Below, one piece after another: positions 47,115 through 57,427 of a stretch of 64,000 bases of DNA. Below the pieces are notes generated by a model that worked only from the letters and a program-made list of their open reading frames with translations, ran no database searches and was not told the origin of the DNA. Origin of the DNA: Mucilaginibacter auburnensis (GTDB lineage: Bacteria; Bacteroidota; Bacteroidia; Sphingobacteriales; Sphingobacteriaceae); the NCBI RefSeq assembly GCF_002797815.1, contig NZ_PGFJ01000001.1, forward strand, positions 1,798,001 to 1,862,000. The letters are read 5' to 3'. Each line of letters opens with the position of its first letter. The first letter of the stretch is position 1. Both the position numbers and the translations under genes were made by a program.

Positions 47115-50100
47115 ATGAGCTACGAATATTCTGAAGATGCCTTAATAGAATCTGCCACTCACGAAGTTTTAGAAGAACTTGGATGGACGGTGAAAACTGC
47201 CTGGAAAAAGGAAACCTTTGGGGACAACGGTTTATTGGGTCGCGAACATAAAGGCGAGGTAATCCTAAAGCGGAATTTGCTGGCTGCATTAAAAGAACTA
47301 AATAAAGGCCTGCCTGAATCTGCCTACCAGCAAGCCATCGAACAAATAGAGCAAAAGAGTGCAGATAAAACACTGGGCAGAATCAATAAAGAAAAGAGCA
47401 AGCTATTGAGAGACGGTGTGCCGGTTAGTTATACCAATAAGGTAGGCCAACTGGAAAAGCGCGATCTCCGTGTATTTGATTTTGAAAATTACAGCAACAA
47501 CGATTTTTTGGCAATCCGGCAATTGGAAGTTGCAGGTGAACTATATAACCGCAGGCCGGATATTATAGGGTTTGTAAATGGCATACCATTAATATTCTTT
47601 GAGCTTAAAGCTCACCACACCGATTTGCGACATGCTTATACGGATAACTTAAATGATTATAAAGACACCATCCCTCACGTTTTTCATTGCAATGCTTTTG
47701 TGCTACTTAGTAATGGTACCGATGCCAAAGTAGGTACGATAACCAGTCCCTACCAATACTTCTTGGAATGGAAGAGAATCACGGAGGATGAAGAAGGCAT
47801 TGTAAATTTGGATACTATATTACGTGGTACCTGCTCCAGAGACAACGTCATGGACATCTTCGAAAACTTCCTGCTGTTCGATGACAGCGGCGGCGACGTA
47901 GTGAAGATCATGGCGAAGAACCACCAATACATTGGCGTAAATAAAGTTATTGATAAAGCAAAAAGCATTGACGAGTTGAAAGGAAAGCTTGGGGTGTTCT
48001 GGCATACACAGGGCAGCGGTAAGAGCTACTCAATGGTGTTCATCTGTCAGAAGATACACCGTAAATTTGGTGGCTCTTATACTTTCCTGATTGTAGTGGA
48101 TCGAAGTGAACTGGAGCGCCAACTATATGATACGTTTACAGGTGTAGGTGCAACAACGAGCAAAGAAGTTGTAGCTAAAAGCCGTGATCATTTACGCGAA
48201 TTACTCAAAGAAAATCATCGTTATGTTTTCTCGCTAATTCATAAATTTTCGATCGACCCAAGGATTGAGACAGAATATCCGCTCATAACCGATCGTAAAA
48301 ATATCATTGTTATTTCTGATGAAGCGCACCGTACTCAAGCAGGCACCTTTGCGCGCAATATGCGATTTTATGGAATTCCAAATGCCTCCTATCTTGGTTT
48401 TACAGGCACACCGATTATAAAAGATGAAGCAGAACTGACCAAGAACATATTTGGTGAGTACGTTTCTACTTATGATTTTAAGCGTGCCATTGAAGATGGT
48501 GCAACCCTTCCCTTGCGTTACCTAAATAGGGGCGAAAAGCTAACCATTGAAAATCCGGTATTAGATAATCGGATGGCGGCAGTACTGGAAAATGAAGATA
48601 TCGATGATGATCAGAAACGTAAACTGGCTTATCTTTTTAAAAAGGAATACGCCATATTAACGGCCGAGCCAAGATTGGAAGATATTGCGAAAGATCTTGT
48701 TTGGCATTTTAATGAGCGTGGATATCAGGGAAAAGCGATGTTAGTCACACTGGACAAACCAACTGCTGTGCGTATGTATGATTTAATTATGAAGCACTGG
48801 CAGCTATACATTGCTAACCTTAAGGTAAGAATCACGAAAGCACCTGATATTGAAGAACAACAATATCTAAAACGGAAGTTGCAAAAGGTAGACAAAACAG
48901 AAGTCTGTGTTATCGTAAGTTCAGAGCAAAATGAAGTGGACAAATTCAGAAAGCTGAACCTTGAAATAGCTCCCCATAGAAAGAAAATTGTTGAGCGTGA
49001 TCTTGAAAAAGAATTTAAAGACGAAGACAACCCTTTTAGGCTAGCTATAGTTTGTGCGATGTGGATTACTGGTTTTGATGCACCTTGTATATCAACCGTT
49101 TATTTGGATAAACCAATCAACGGCCATACATTAATGCAAACCATTGCGAGGGCTAACAGAGTTTATGATGACGAAAAAGAAAACGGGTTAATTGTTGATT
49201 ATGGCAATGTTTATGAGCAATTAGAGAAAGCCTACTCAGTCTATGGTGAAGGTGACAAAGGTAGCACCAAAGTAAAAAACGAAGCAAAAGAACGACCGTT
49301 TGAATTGTTGGCCTCCATGGCTGAAGAATTAGGCGAAACGATTAAGCAGCTGCGCGGATACTTGCATGAACTTGGATTTGAGTTGGGCGTACTTAGTGAT
49401 GGCACACCTAAGCCTATGGAGAAAATTGCAAACATAAAAAAAGCAATGGATTGCATTTGCTTGAACGAAGCTTCGCGCTCAAAATTTGAGGTTATGGCGC
49501 GTGAGGTGTTTAGAAAATATCACGCTTTATATCCCGAAGTAGAGGTTAAGCCATTTATTCGCGAGTTTAACGCTATTGATGCTATTTATGGTCAGCTTAA
49601 CCAACAAACAAAGGCTGCCGACGTCACTTCCATAATGATGGAATTGCAGCAATTGGTAAATGAAAGTGTCGCGGTTGTAATACCTAACCGAGTAGAAGAA
49701 AGCGACGGTGTATATATCGATTTAGCTAAACTAGACTTTGATAAACTAAAAGCTGCATTTGCTAAAGTGCCGAGAAAAAATGCACTCGTTTACGATTTGC
49801 AGAAAGCGATTGAAAAAAAGCTGGAGCAAATGATGAAAGAAAATCCATTGCGGCTGGAGTTCTACGATCGATATAAGGAAATTATCGAAGGTTATAACAA
49901 GGGAAAGAATCTTGCTGATACCAAAATAGCTTTTGACAAGCTGATGGCCTACCTAGCAAGTCTTACCGCAGAAGATGCGAGAGCCTTCCGGGAAAATTTG
50001 GACCAAGAATCATTAGCTATTTTTGATTTATTAAGAACAGGCAAAGACTTGAATAAAAAGGAAACGCAGGAAGTAAAAGTGATAGCTGTTAAAATGCTTA

Positions 50101-50312
50101 ATACCCTGAAGGCAGAAAAGCTGCGCATTGATAGATGGCGTGAAAGTGGCCAACTAAAAGCGCAAGTTAAAACGTTTATCTATGATTCATTGCAGTGGTT
50201 ACCGCAAACCGTTTACACAGATCCTGATGTGCACTCTAAGTCTATGAGTGTTTATCAACATATATATACAACTTATCCTGACGGTAACTTAGGATCGGTG
50301 TACAGCTCTTAG
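47115..50312 (+). CDS. hsdR: Type I restriction endonuclease HsdR
   Basis: 1065 residues from the ATG at 47115 (MSYEYSEDALIESATHEVL). Nuclease motif RRPDIIGFVNGIPLIFFELKAH (D..ExK, about residue 150-172), Walker A TQGSGKSYSM (about 298), DEAH box VISDEAHRTQ (about 397), and SF2 motif VI TIARANRVY. Translocates DNA and cuts at a distance when the HsdS site is unmethylated. Downstream of hsdS by 83 bp. Confidence 0.96.
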   Translation: MSYEYSEDALIESATHEVLEELGWTVKTAWKKETFGDNGLLGREHKGEVILKRNLLAALKELNKGLPESAYQQAIEQIEQKSADKTLGRINKEKSKLLRDGVPVSYTNKVGQLEKRDLRVFDFENYSNNDFLAIRQLEVAGELYNRRPDIIGFVNGIPLIFFELKAHHTDLRHAYTDNLNDYKDTIPHVFHCNAFVLLSNGTDAKVGTITSPYQYFLEWKRITEDEEGIVNLDTILRGTCSRDNVMDIFENFLLFDDSGGDVVKIMAKNHQYIGVNKVIDKAKSIDELKGKLGVFWHTQGSGKSYSMVFICQKIHRKFGGSYTFLIVVDRSELERQLYDTFTGVGATTSKEVVAKSRDHLRELLKENHRYVFSLIHKFSIDPRIETEYPLITDRKNIIVISDEAHRTQAGTFARNMRFYGIPNASYLGFTGTPIIKDEAELTKNIFGEYVSTYDFKRAIEDGATLPLRYLNRGEKLTIENPVLDNRMAAVLENEDIDDDQKRKLAYLFKKEYAILTAEPRLEDIAKDLVWHFNERGYQGKAMLVTLDKPTAVRMYDLIMKHWQLYIANLKVRITKAPDIEEQQYLKRKLQKVDKTEVCVIVSSEQNEVDKFRKLNLEIAPHRKKIVERDLEKEFKDEDNPFRLAIVCAMWITGFDAPCISTVYLDKPINGHTLMQTIARANRVYDDEKENGLIVDYGNVYEQLEKAYSVYGEGDKGSTKVKNEAKERPFELLASMAEELGETIKQLRGYLHELGFELGVLSDGTPKPMEKIANIKKAMDCICLNEASRSKFEVMAREVFRKYHALYPEVEVKPFIREFNAIDAIYGQLNQQTKAADVTSIMMELQQLVNESVAVVIPNRVEESDGVYIDLAKLDFDKLKAAFAKVPRKNALVYDLQKAIEKKLEQMMKENPLRLEFYDRYKEIIEGYNKGKNLADTKIAFDKLMAYLASLTAEDARAFRENLDQESLAIFDLLRTGKDLNKKETQEVKVIAVKMLNTLKAEKLRIDRWRESGQLKAQVKTFIYDSLQWLPQTVYTDPDVHSKSMSVYQHIYTTYPDGNLGSVYSS

Positions 50313-50499
50313 TAGATGGCAATGCTTTAGTTAAACGTTTTTGAATTTACTTCACAAATGGAATTAAGGGTCAAAGCCTTTTTTAGCCCAATGCAACTGT
50401 TGACACGCTACGTTCGAGCATACGCGGATATAATCTAAGTTGATAAATACTGTAAAGTTAATTTGCGTTTAGTTGCAGAGGTGTGCAATCATTATTGAT

Positions 50500-51210
50500 C
50501 TAATCCTCTTTATAACTATACCATGCGATAAGCTCATTTAGTTGTTTGACCAACCGATAGACAAATGTCACTGGGTTCGAAGAAATTGGTGCTTTGCTGC
50601 CATGATGCTTCTGCAATGCTACTGCTCGTTTCATTGCTGCTGCCTGGTCGCCTAAGTCTGCAATTTTTTTTAATATGGAGGCATTTCCGTGCTTATATTC
50701 AAATCCCTCATGTCCATTAATTGAACCGATTTTTTTTTGTAACCGCTCGTAGATTTCCTTTCTTGGTAAGGCAGTATTAGGATCAACTTCTTCCAAATGC
50801 AACAAAAGCCATAACTCAAACACTTCGTTACTATATGCGAGTTTAAATTGTTCGGCTTCCGCCAATGAAAATGCTTGTTCGAACCTTTTTATCTTAGTAT
50901 CATTTTGATCTGCATCATCTTTATCAAATACGACCCAAACTTCATCTACCGTTTTACGTGATTCCAATGCGAGATCATCTCTTTCTTTGACGGCGCGTTG
51001 AACGACACCAAGAGGATCAAGCCCAGTACCGATTTCTAATAAATAGATGGTTTCATCAGGGATTTGTTGTTTAAACGCGCGAAAATAGGCCGGCTCCGTA
51101 TTTTCATCTTCACAAATTATAAGGAAGCGGTAAAGATATTTCCGGTGTCTAACCGGCCGGCTTAACTCATCCTTGGAGTCTCTACCTTTAACGACACCTC
51201 TACTTGCCAT
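50500..51210 (-). CDS. rloB: RloB domain protein (AbiLii-like)
   Basis: 236 residues. RloB signature: YRFLIICEDENTEPAYFRAF (Glu near residue 36) and VDEVWVVFDKDDAD, giving a Toprim-like acidic pair, then AYSNEVFELWLLLHLEE. Predicted nuclease partner of the ATPase gene 5' of it, which it overlaps by 11 bp. RloA/RloB were first seen linked to hsd loci, as here, and the same pair forms the AbiL abortive-infection type. Confidence 0.88.
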   Translation of the reverse strand: MASRGVVKGRDSKDELSRPVRHRKYLYRFLIICEDENTEPAYFRAFKQQIPDETIYLLEIGTGLDPLGVVQRAVKERDDLALESRKTVDEVWVVFDKDDADQNDTKIKRFEQAFSLAEAEQFKLAYSNEVFELWLLLHLEEVDPNTALPRKEIYERLQKKIGSINGHEGFEYKHGNASILKKIADLGDQAAAMKRAVALQKHHGSKAPISSNPVTFVYRLVKQLNELIAWYSYKED

Positions 51211-52453
51211 GGTCGGACCCTTTGCGATGAGGTTTAAATTCGCCTACAGAGGTTAGCATAGGAATTGCACCATAACGCCCCTCGATATATCTTTTCTCTT
51301 TATCCGAATCTACACGTTCTTTCTCACCCATATAAGTAAAGTCAGATAGCGAATAAATCTCGGTTGACTCCCAATTATTTTTTTCTGCAAAATAGATCTG
51401 ATCTCGGCGGAGCTTGGCATATGTCAGTAGATTGGTATCATGTGTAGCAAAGACGAGTTGGGCGTTATGGGGATTGGTTTCTTTGTTTAAAAAAAGGTCA
51501 ATGGTATCCAGCGTTATCAACGGATGCATTTTCGCCTCAATCTCATCTATAAATAAACTACCTCCGGTACTTAGTGCGTAAACAATTGGACCACCCATCT
51601 GAAATGCTTTGATTGAGCCACTTGATTCACGTTCCATCATGCTCCAGCTCAATTGGCCATTAAGTGGTCTCCCATCTACATCATAATGTTTATGAATCGA
51701 ATAGATTTCATAAGTTACTTTACCACCGCCGGTTTCTTCTTTTATTACGTCGAAATTAACGGGCCCCAACTTTAAGCGAACCAGATAGTCATTAATCTGT
51801 TGCTGGAATCCTCCGTCAATAAATAATCGTTCTGTACCATGTTGCTCCGTTTTCAAGCCATCAATATGTAATGAGCGAAACAGCCACTCGAAAATATATT
51901 TAGCCTCGTCGACATTAAACATATCACAAGTTGAAAGGAATAATGCGTTATGCTTAGTAGCATCGATTGCATGGCTAATTAGTCTGGTTTTCGCTCGTAA
52001 TCCTGAACTCGGCTGAATAATATCGCCTTCCCGCTCAAATAAAGCGACCTCACGACCAACCGCCTTTCGGAATAACCATTCCTTTAATACAGTTGCCTCG
52101 TTATATTCAAAACCATAGCGATAACGTTCACCTTCGATGGAAAAGGTCATTTCGAAGCTGGTCGGTTTTTCGCTCCAAGTTTCCCGCAATAAAAATGGAT
52201 CATACTTCAACGTCGATATTGACTGAGAGTGCGCCGAATGACGGATAATTTGCTTAAACAACTTAATTGCAGAAAGGATGTTACTTTTGCCACTACCGTT
52301 TGCTCCGTATATCGCCACAACATTAAGTGACTGATTTTTACCATCGTCTATAATATTGTCTAGATAATCACGCTGTTTGGGCGCAGGCACTAAGCTCAAT
52401 ATTTGTTCTTCACCAATAGAGCGATAATTACAAACTTTAAATTCTATGAACAT
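51200..52453 (-). CDS. AAA_15/21 ATPase (RloA/AbiLi-like)
   Basis: 417 residues. Walker A YGANGSGKSNIL (about residue 50), Walker B LFIDEIEAKMHP (about 308) and H-loop ATHDTNLL (about 344), the RecF/OLD-type ATPase fold. Overlaps rloB, indicating a tight operon. Together these resemble a split OLD/Gabija-like ATPase-Toprim machine. Convergent with hsdR, at the distal end of the island. Confidence 0.88.
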   Translation of the reverse strand: MFIEFKVCNYRSIGEEQILSLVPAPKQRDYLDNIIDDGKNQSLNVVAIYGANGSGKSNILSAIKLFKQIIRHSAHSQSISTLKYDPFLLRETWSEKPTSFEMTFSIEGERYRYGFEYNEATVLKEWLFRKAVGREVALFEREGDIIQPSSGLRAKTRLISHAIDATKHNALFLSTCDMFNVDEAKYIFEWLFRSLHIDGLKTEQHGTERLFIDGGFQQQINDYLVRLKLGPVNFDVIKEETGGGKVTYEIYSIHKHYDVDGRPLNGQLSWSMMERESSGSIKAFQMGGPIVYALSTGGSLFIDEIEAKMHPLITLDTIDLFLNKETNPHNAQLVFATHDTNLLTYAKLRRDQIYFAEKNNWESTEIYSLSDFTYMGEKERVDSDKEKRYIEGRYGAIPMLTSVGEFKPHRKGSDHGK

Positions 52454-53325
52454 AGGCGCTGCTGAGATTTTTCTACGAAATTAAGCAACTTCGGACTAAA
52501 ATTCAAATAAAGAATTTTCAATTTAAAAATACTTAAGCATTCATATAGGAATTACTTGTGACTTCAATTGAATGTTTCTTGTTGCTCACCCGTCTATTAA
52601 CCGTCCGAATTAGGCGCTGCTAACTGTGAAACACGCATCTCATCAGGAGTTACTTTGAGTGGCAACTCAAGTACCCAGCAATAATAGACAAATTTCAGCT
52701 TCTGTTTTACAGCCCAATCTACCTCGATATGAATTTAGGCCTACCCTAGGATGCCAAGGTATTTTTCACACCTGATGCGAATTCTCGTAATTAATGCTGG
52801 ATGCCATAGTTTAGTTAAAACTCGATTTTAAGCCATTATAACCTAAAGTTGAGCACCGCTTTCGTAGTTTGGATAAGACAAGCCTGGCAGATAGCGCTTT
52901 ACTTGCAAATAATTTTACTTAGAAGTCAAATTAAGGTATAAGAAGATCCGCAATATATTTTCACCAGCAATATGAGATGATCTAAATTGATTTGAGCGGG
53001 ACTTTAGCGAGGCCACTTTTCGAAATCCCTGACATTAAAGCGATAGGGACTAAAAATAGTCAAAGTACATATCTTCACCGATTAACTACGAACCTACTTT
53101 ATATTTCGACTAAAGCTATCAAGTAAGATATTCCAACAATAATTCATTTACGTATTTTGCGAAATTAACTTAAAAGAGGGCTTGAAAACAAGCGAATGCT
53201 TTTGCTTAACAAGAATTAAATGTGTATCTTTAATTATGAAAGAGGTAGTTACCTAAGTGAACACCTGCTTTGATTTGTTTTAAATAGCACGTTGATAATA
53301 AGGAATTTACAAGGATAGGTTATCG
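52454..53325. other. Gap at the right end of the island
   Basis: 872 bp with no supported gene. On the minus strand at about 52602-52737 there is a 45-codon open stretch (IHIEVDWAVKQKLKFVYYCW..) without start codon that reads like a gene fragment; I do not recognise it. The rest is AT-rich and has many stops. Confidence 0.5.
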
Positions 53326-53340
53326 TCCTGCCATCCCGAC
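53326..53340 (+). other. Attachment site, right copy
   Basis: Exact repeat of the tRNA-Pro 3' end core TCCTGCCATCCCGAC (28407-28421), with no tRNA upstream. It closes the first island and begins the second, decayed element. Confidence 0.85.
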
Positions 53341-53365
53341 CGACAGCGATACCAATAAGTATCAA

Positions 53366-53399
53366 AACCCTGTAAATTCTTGATTTACAGGGTTTTTTG
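53366..53399 (+). terminator. Copied tRNA-tail terminator
   Basis: AACCCTGTAAAT and ATTTACAGGGTT with TTTTTT; sibling of the terminator at 28448-28479, with changed stem base pairs that keep pairing. Confidence 0.85.
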
Positions 53400-53647
53400 C
53401 TTTATGGCATTTTCCCAAAAACGTCAATTTATATCAAATATCCGCAGTTTGTGCTTCACCTATCCGAACACTTGTTTTTAAATTCTAAATTTGAGGTGTT
53501 CGGATGTGGCTTAAAGTACTGTAATTCAGTATGTTACAACCGTCCAAAATTGCGTGTTTTTGACCGGTTTTGAGCCATTTTGAACCCACTTTTGAGCCTG
53601 TTTTTTATAGGTAAATAATCAAAAGTAATCACATAAAATCAAATGGT

Positions 53648-54616
53648 ATGAAAAGTACAAACAGTTTTGGACTGCACTTTAACTTAAGAACGGAGAAATG
53701 CAGGGATGGGAAGGCTCCAATATATGTAGCTATAACGGTAAATGGCAGAAAAATATTTGTTGCCACTAAGCGGTATATTAGTGTTAAATGTTGGGACAGC
53801 GCTAAAGGAATGGGAAAGAATAATACGTCTGAAGGAAAAGAGATAAATACTTATTTGGACAATATCAGGCAGTCGATTAGGGAATGCTATCAAGACTTTC
53901 TGGTTCAGCGAAAGACAATCACCGCGGAAATAATTAAGGCTGCATTTCTAAAAACAGGTGACGACGAGCATACGATTACTGACATTGCGGAATATCACAA
54001 TGAAATATCTGTGGGTGTTCTTGCTGCCGGTACCATGAAAAATTATTATACAACGCAAAGGTATCTTTCCGAATTTACCCTCAAGAAGTACAAAAGAAAA
54101 GCATTTTTTCTTTCTGAATTAAATTACAAGTTTATACAGGACTTCGAAAATTTTCTTCGTAACCATCAACCGCTTGATCATCAAAAACCACTAACAAATA
54201 ATGGCATTATGAAGCACCTTGAGCGGCTAAAAAAGATGATCAACCTGGCTTATCGTTTGGAATGGATCGTAAAGGACCCCTTCGAAAAGTTCTCGCTAAA
54301 ATACAAGAAAGTGGAAAAGGAATTTTTGACGGCTAAAGAGTTAAGCAGGCTAGAAGAAAAAGAGCTCGACTTACCTCGCTTAAGTGTTGTTCGCGACATA
54401 TTTGTGTTTTGCTGCTATACAGGTCTTGCTTTTGTTGATGTTATGAACCTTAGACCGGTGAATATATGCACCGGAACAGACGGTGAACTTTGGATTAAAA
54501 CCTTCAGGCAAAAAACGACAACGGCAGTAAATGTACCGTTGTTGTCACAGGCTAAAAGTTTAATGGAAAAGTATCGAGGCAATATCAGAGCACAGGCAGG
54601 AACTGGAACGTGCTAA
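53648..54616 (+). pseudogene. Truncated tyrosine recombinase
   Basis: Closely similar along its length to the integrase at 28715-29950 (same TGLAFVDV motif, same SELNYKFIQDFE and LDHQKPLT segments). It breaks off after EKYRGNIRA; the last residues (QAGTGTC) are foreign and the HxxR and Tyr motifs are lost. The frame runs into the M16 fragment, so a deletion removed its end. Inactive. Confidence 0.9.
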
Positions 54617-56264
54617 ACTTGCCTATCTAAACCAGACGGAGGCTGCATTGAAAGAAAAAAACAAAACACGGTCTGATAGCTATGTTAACGAGTATGTACA
54701 GTATTTTCTGCATGGTACGGCATCGCCGGGTATTGATTTTGAACATACGCTGGTTAAGGGTGCTCTTTCAAAAATAACCCTTGATGAACTGAATGCCTAT
54801 ATAAAGGGAATTATTAAAGATGCCGGCCGCGACATACTTATTACCGCGCCAGATAAAGACAAAGCATCCTTGCCAACTGAGGATGTTTTTATGGGTTGGA
54901 TAAAATCTGTAGAAAAAGAAAATTTAACAGCATATCACGAAGAAGCTAACAGCTTAAGCCTGTTAAGCAAAGCACCGGTTGCCGGAAAGATCATCAAAAC
55001 ACAGCACGATAAAAAGCTTAATATAATAACGATTACATTAAGCAACGGCATTAAGGTATTATTAAACCCCACCGATTTCAGGAACGATGAGATATTGTTT
55101 ACCGGCGTATCGGCAGGTGGTACTTCGCTGTACAGCGATGCCGAATATCGCTCGGCTGATGCGGCTAACATGATCCCGTCTTTTGGCGCTGGTAATTACA
55201 ACAACGCACAGTTGTCTAAATATTTGTCGGGTAAACAGCTCAGCGTTCGCCCGTCTATAGGCGAAAGACAACAGGTTATAAACGGCGGCAGCACGGTAAG
55301 CGATCTGGAACCGGCATTGCAACTGATGTATGCTCACCTTACCCAACCCCGTAAAGACACGGCCTTGTTTAAAGGCGTTATAGCGCGTTCAAAGGCGGCC
55401 CTCGTTAACAGAATGAATGACCCGACAAGCGTATTTAACGATACAGTTAATGCCGTATTGAGCAATCACAACATCCGTAGAGCCTCGCAAACGGTAGCTA
55501 CCTTGAATAAAATAAACCTTGATAGAGCATTCAATATTTATAAAGAACGTTTTGCTGATGCTTCGGGCTTCACTTTCGTGTTTACAGGCAGCATAGATAC
55601 AACAGCCATAAAGCCACTGCTGGAGAAATATATAGCCAGCCTGCCTGCAAAGAACAGGAAAGAAGAGGCTAAAGATCTGCATATCAATATCCCGGAAGGA
55701 CAAATAAGCAAAACCGTGTATAAAGGAACGGAAGCCAAGGCTAACGTGATCCTGGTATTCTCCGGTTTGTTTGACTACAGCTTTGCTAACAATGTCAAAA
55801 TGGATGCTTTAAAAGAAAACATTCAGCTAAGACTTATAGAACGGTTGCGTGAGCAGGAGGGCGGGGTTTATTCACCCAGCATACGTGCTTCAACAAGTAA
55901 AATTCCGCAGGGCAGGTTCAGTTTAACGGTTTCATTTGGCTGCGCTCCGCAAAACGTAGAGAAACTGATAGCATCTACCCTTGATGAGGTGAAAAAAGTT
56001 AGAACCAACGGGCCGGAGCAGGTTAACTTAGATAAGTTTAAAGCGGAAACGCAGCGTTCAATTGAGTTGCAGCTAAAATCTAATAGCTTCTGGCAGAATT
56101 ATATTGTAAGCCAAGTCCAGAATAAAGAACCGCTTAATGTTATAAATGAGTATAGCCAATATGTCGACAGGGTAACTGCTGCTGATGTTAAAGAAATGGC
56201 AAACAAATATCTCAATGGTAAAAACTTTATACGTATGGTACTGCTGCCTGAAAAAAGCAAATAG
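54594..56264 (+). pseudogene. M16 zinc peptidase, N-terminal half missing
   Basis: The open frame covers the C-terminal half of a PqqL-like M16 peptidase: QELERAKLAYLNQTEAALKE, SYVNEYVQYFLHGTASPGIDFE, a linker, then the second pair of domains with VLLNPTDFRNDEILF and RLREQEGGVYSPSIR, and a C-terminus FIRMVLLPEKSK. The HXXEH-bearing first half and the signal peptide are absent. The frame continues upstream of any good start codon straight into the broken integrase, so this is a deletion fusion and not a native start. Confidence 0.88.
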
Positions 56265-56316
56265 CCAGTAATACCAAATGCCTTTTTGTTCTTTATAATA
56301 GTTAATTTCTAATTTG

Positions 56317-56347
56317 AGCGTCCGCCTTGAAAAAGCGGACGCTTTTC
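56317..56347 (+). terminator. Terminator after the M16 fragment
   Basis: AGCGTCCGC..GCGGACGCT with TTTTC behind, about 50 bp after the stop. Confidence 0.85.
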
Positions 56348-56397
56348 TTTTAATTCAGAATTCAATAAATCCTTTCTTGCACTTAAACTTGGACTTG

Positions 56398-56599
56398 TTA
56401 AGGCTCAAAAAAGAAGAACCCAAGAAATGGCTGAAAAGTTACCTGGTGGAAACCTTTTAAAGATATCGCCCAATACATTGCAAAAGCTTCGTTTGGATGG
56501 AACGTTGTCGTACACCAAAATAGGAGAGGGATATTCTAATACAGCCAGGAGGATATTATGAAATTATTGGACAGTAAAAAGAAAACAGTCATCCGCTAG
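56398..56599 (+). pseudogene. Frameshifted excisionase relic
   Basis: Read in three frames, it gives EEPKKWLKSYLVE, then NLLKISPNTLQKLRLDGTL then SYTKIGEG, then EDIMKLLDSKKKTVIR-stop, matching the HTH protein at 42749-43039 (PRKFLKSYQVKNLLKISSNTLQTLRDNG..). At least two frameshifts. It shows the decayed second element reached at least this far. Confidence 0.8.
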
Positions 56600-56645
56600 T
56601 TTGCCATTTTATTTTTTCCTCCGTGGGATTTACCTCCACATGTCA

Positions 56646-57236
56646 TCATATTAAAACCATCAGAAAGAAAGAGATCATTCCAACAACCTGTAAATAAGAA
56701 CGATCATAAACCTGTTTAACCTCAGCGGTAACATCCTGATTTTTTTTGAAACGTTTGTAAATATCGCCCAGAAGCGTTGAGCCAATAAAAAAAACAATGG
56801 TTAAAAAACTGTAGCTCAGCAAATAATAGTCAACTACATCAATGATGAGTCTCAATTTAGACGCAGGCTCGGTACCGGCAGTAGCAGCAAATGGCGTAAT
56901 GTGGTTTTGATCGGAACCAATTTTTGCATAAAAAGTAACCGTGCGTGATTTATTGATACGGTTAGTTGGATATAAAAGTCTAGCCAGGGTAAATCCGGCA
57001 TAGTCCCTTGTGGTATCTGAACCGTTTCTGATCAACGCAGGTCCGCCGTGGTGATATTTTTTTATATAATAACCCTTAACCAAACCGGAAGGCCCTGAAG
57101 AATCCGTGTATACGTCGTGAATCGTGAGTGGTTCAACTTCTTGCAGGATCAGAACCACACGTGAGGCTATAAATAGCCATACGATTCCCCAAATTACGAA
57201 AAAAGTGTAATAAAACGTCTTAAAACTTATATTCAT
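56646..57236 (-). CDS. Membrane protein, unknown
   Basis: 196 residues. One N-terminal membrane helix (FYYTFFVIWGIVWLFIASRVVLIL), an extracytoplasmic domain of about 100 residues, and two C-terminal helices (YYLLSYSFLTIVFFIGSTLL and LQVVGMISFFLMVLI). I do not recognise the family. Followed by about 190 bp of spacer with no gene. Confidence 0.65.
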   Translation of the reverse strand: MNISFKTFYYTFFVIWGIVWLFIASRVVLILQEVEPLTIHDVYTDSSGPSGLVKGYYIKKYHHGGPALIRNGSDTTRDYAGFTLARLLYPTNRINKSRTVTFYAKIGSDQNHITPFAATAGTEPASKLRLIIDVVDYYLLSYSFLTIVFFIGSTLLGDIYKRFKKNQDVTAEVKQVYDRSYLQVVGMISFFLMVLI

Positions 57237-57427
57237 AGGATAATATGCGAACGGCAGCTAAATCTCAACGTTCTTATAGGAACAATGAACCTCGCATATT
57301 GTTGGTTAGCTTAAACAAGCGCTTGAGGTAGACCAGATTACAGTGCAATAAAACTTGTGGAATTCAAGAGCAAGGTTTATTCGCATAATAGCTTCTGTCA
57401 TGACAAGCAATGCTTAAGAGTTTATTT

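Noticed and set aside
53400..53647. CRISPR-like or repeat array upstream of the second integrase
   Set aside because: Only a single inverted repeat (CCGAACAC..GTGTTCGG) matching the first integrase's leader; no spaced direct repeats.
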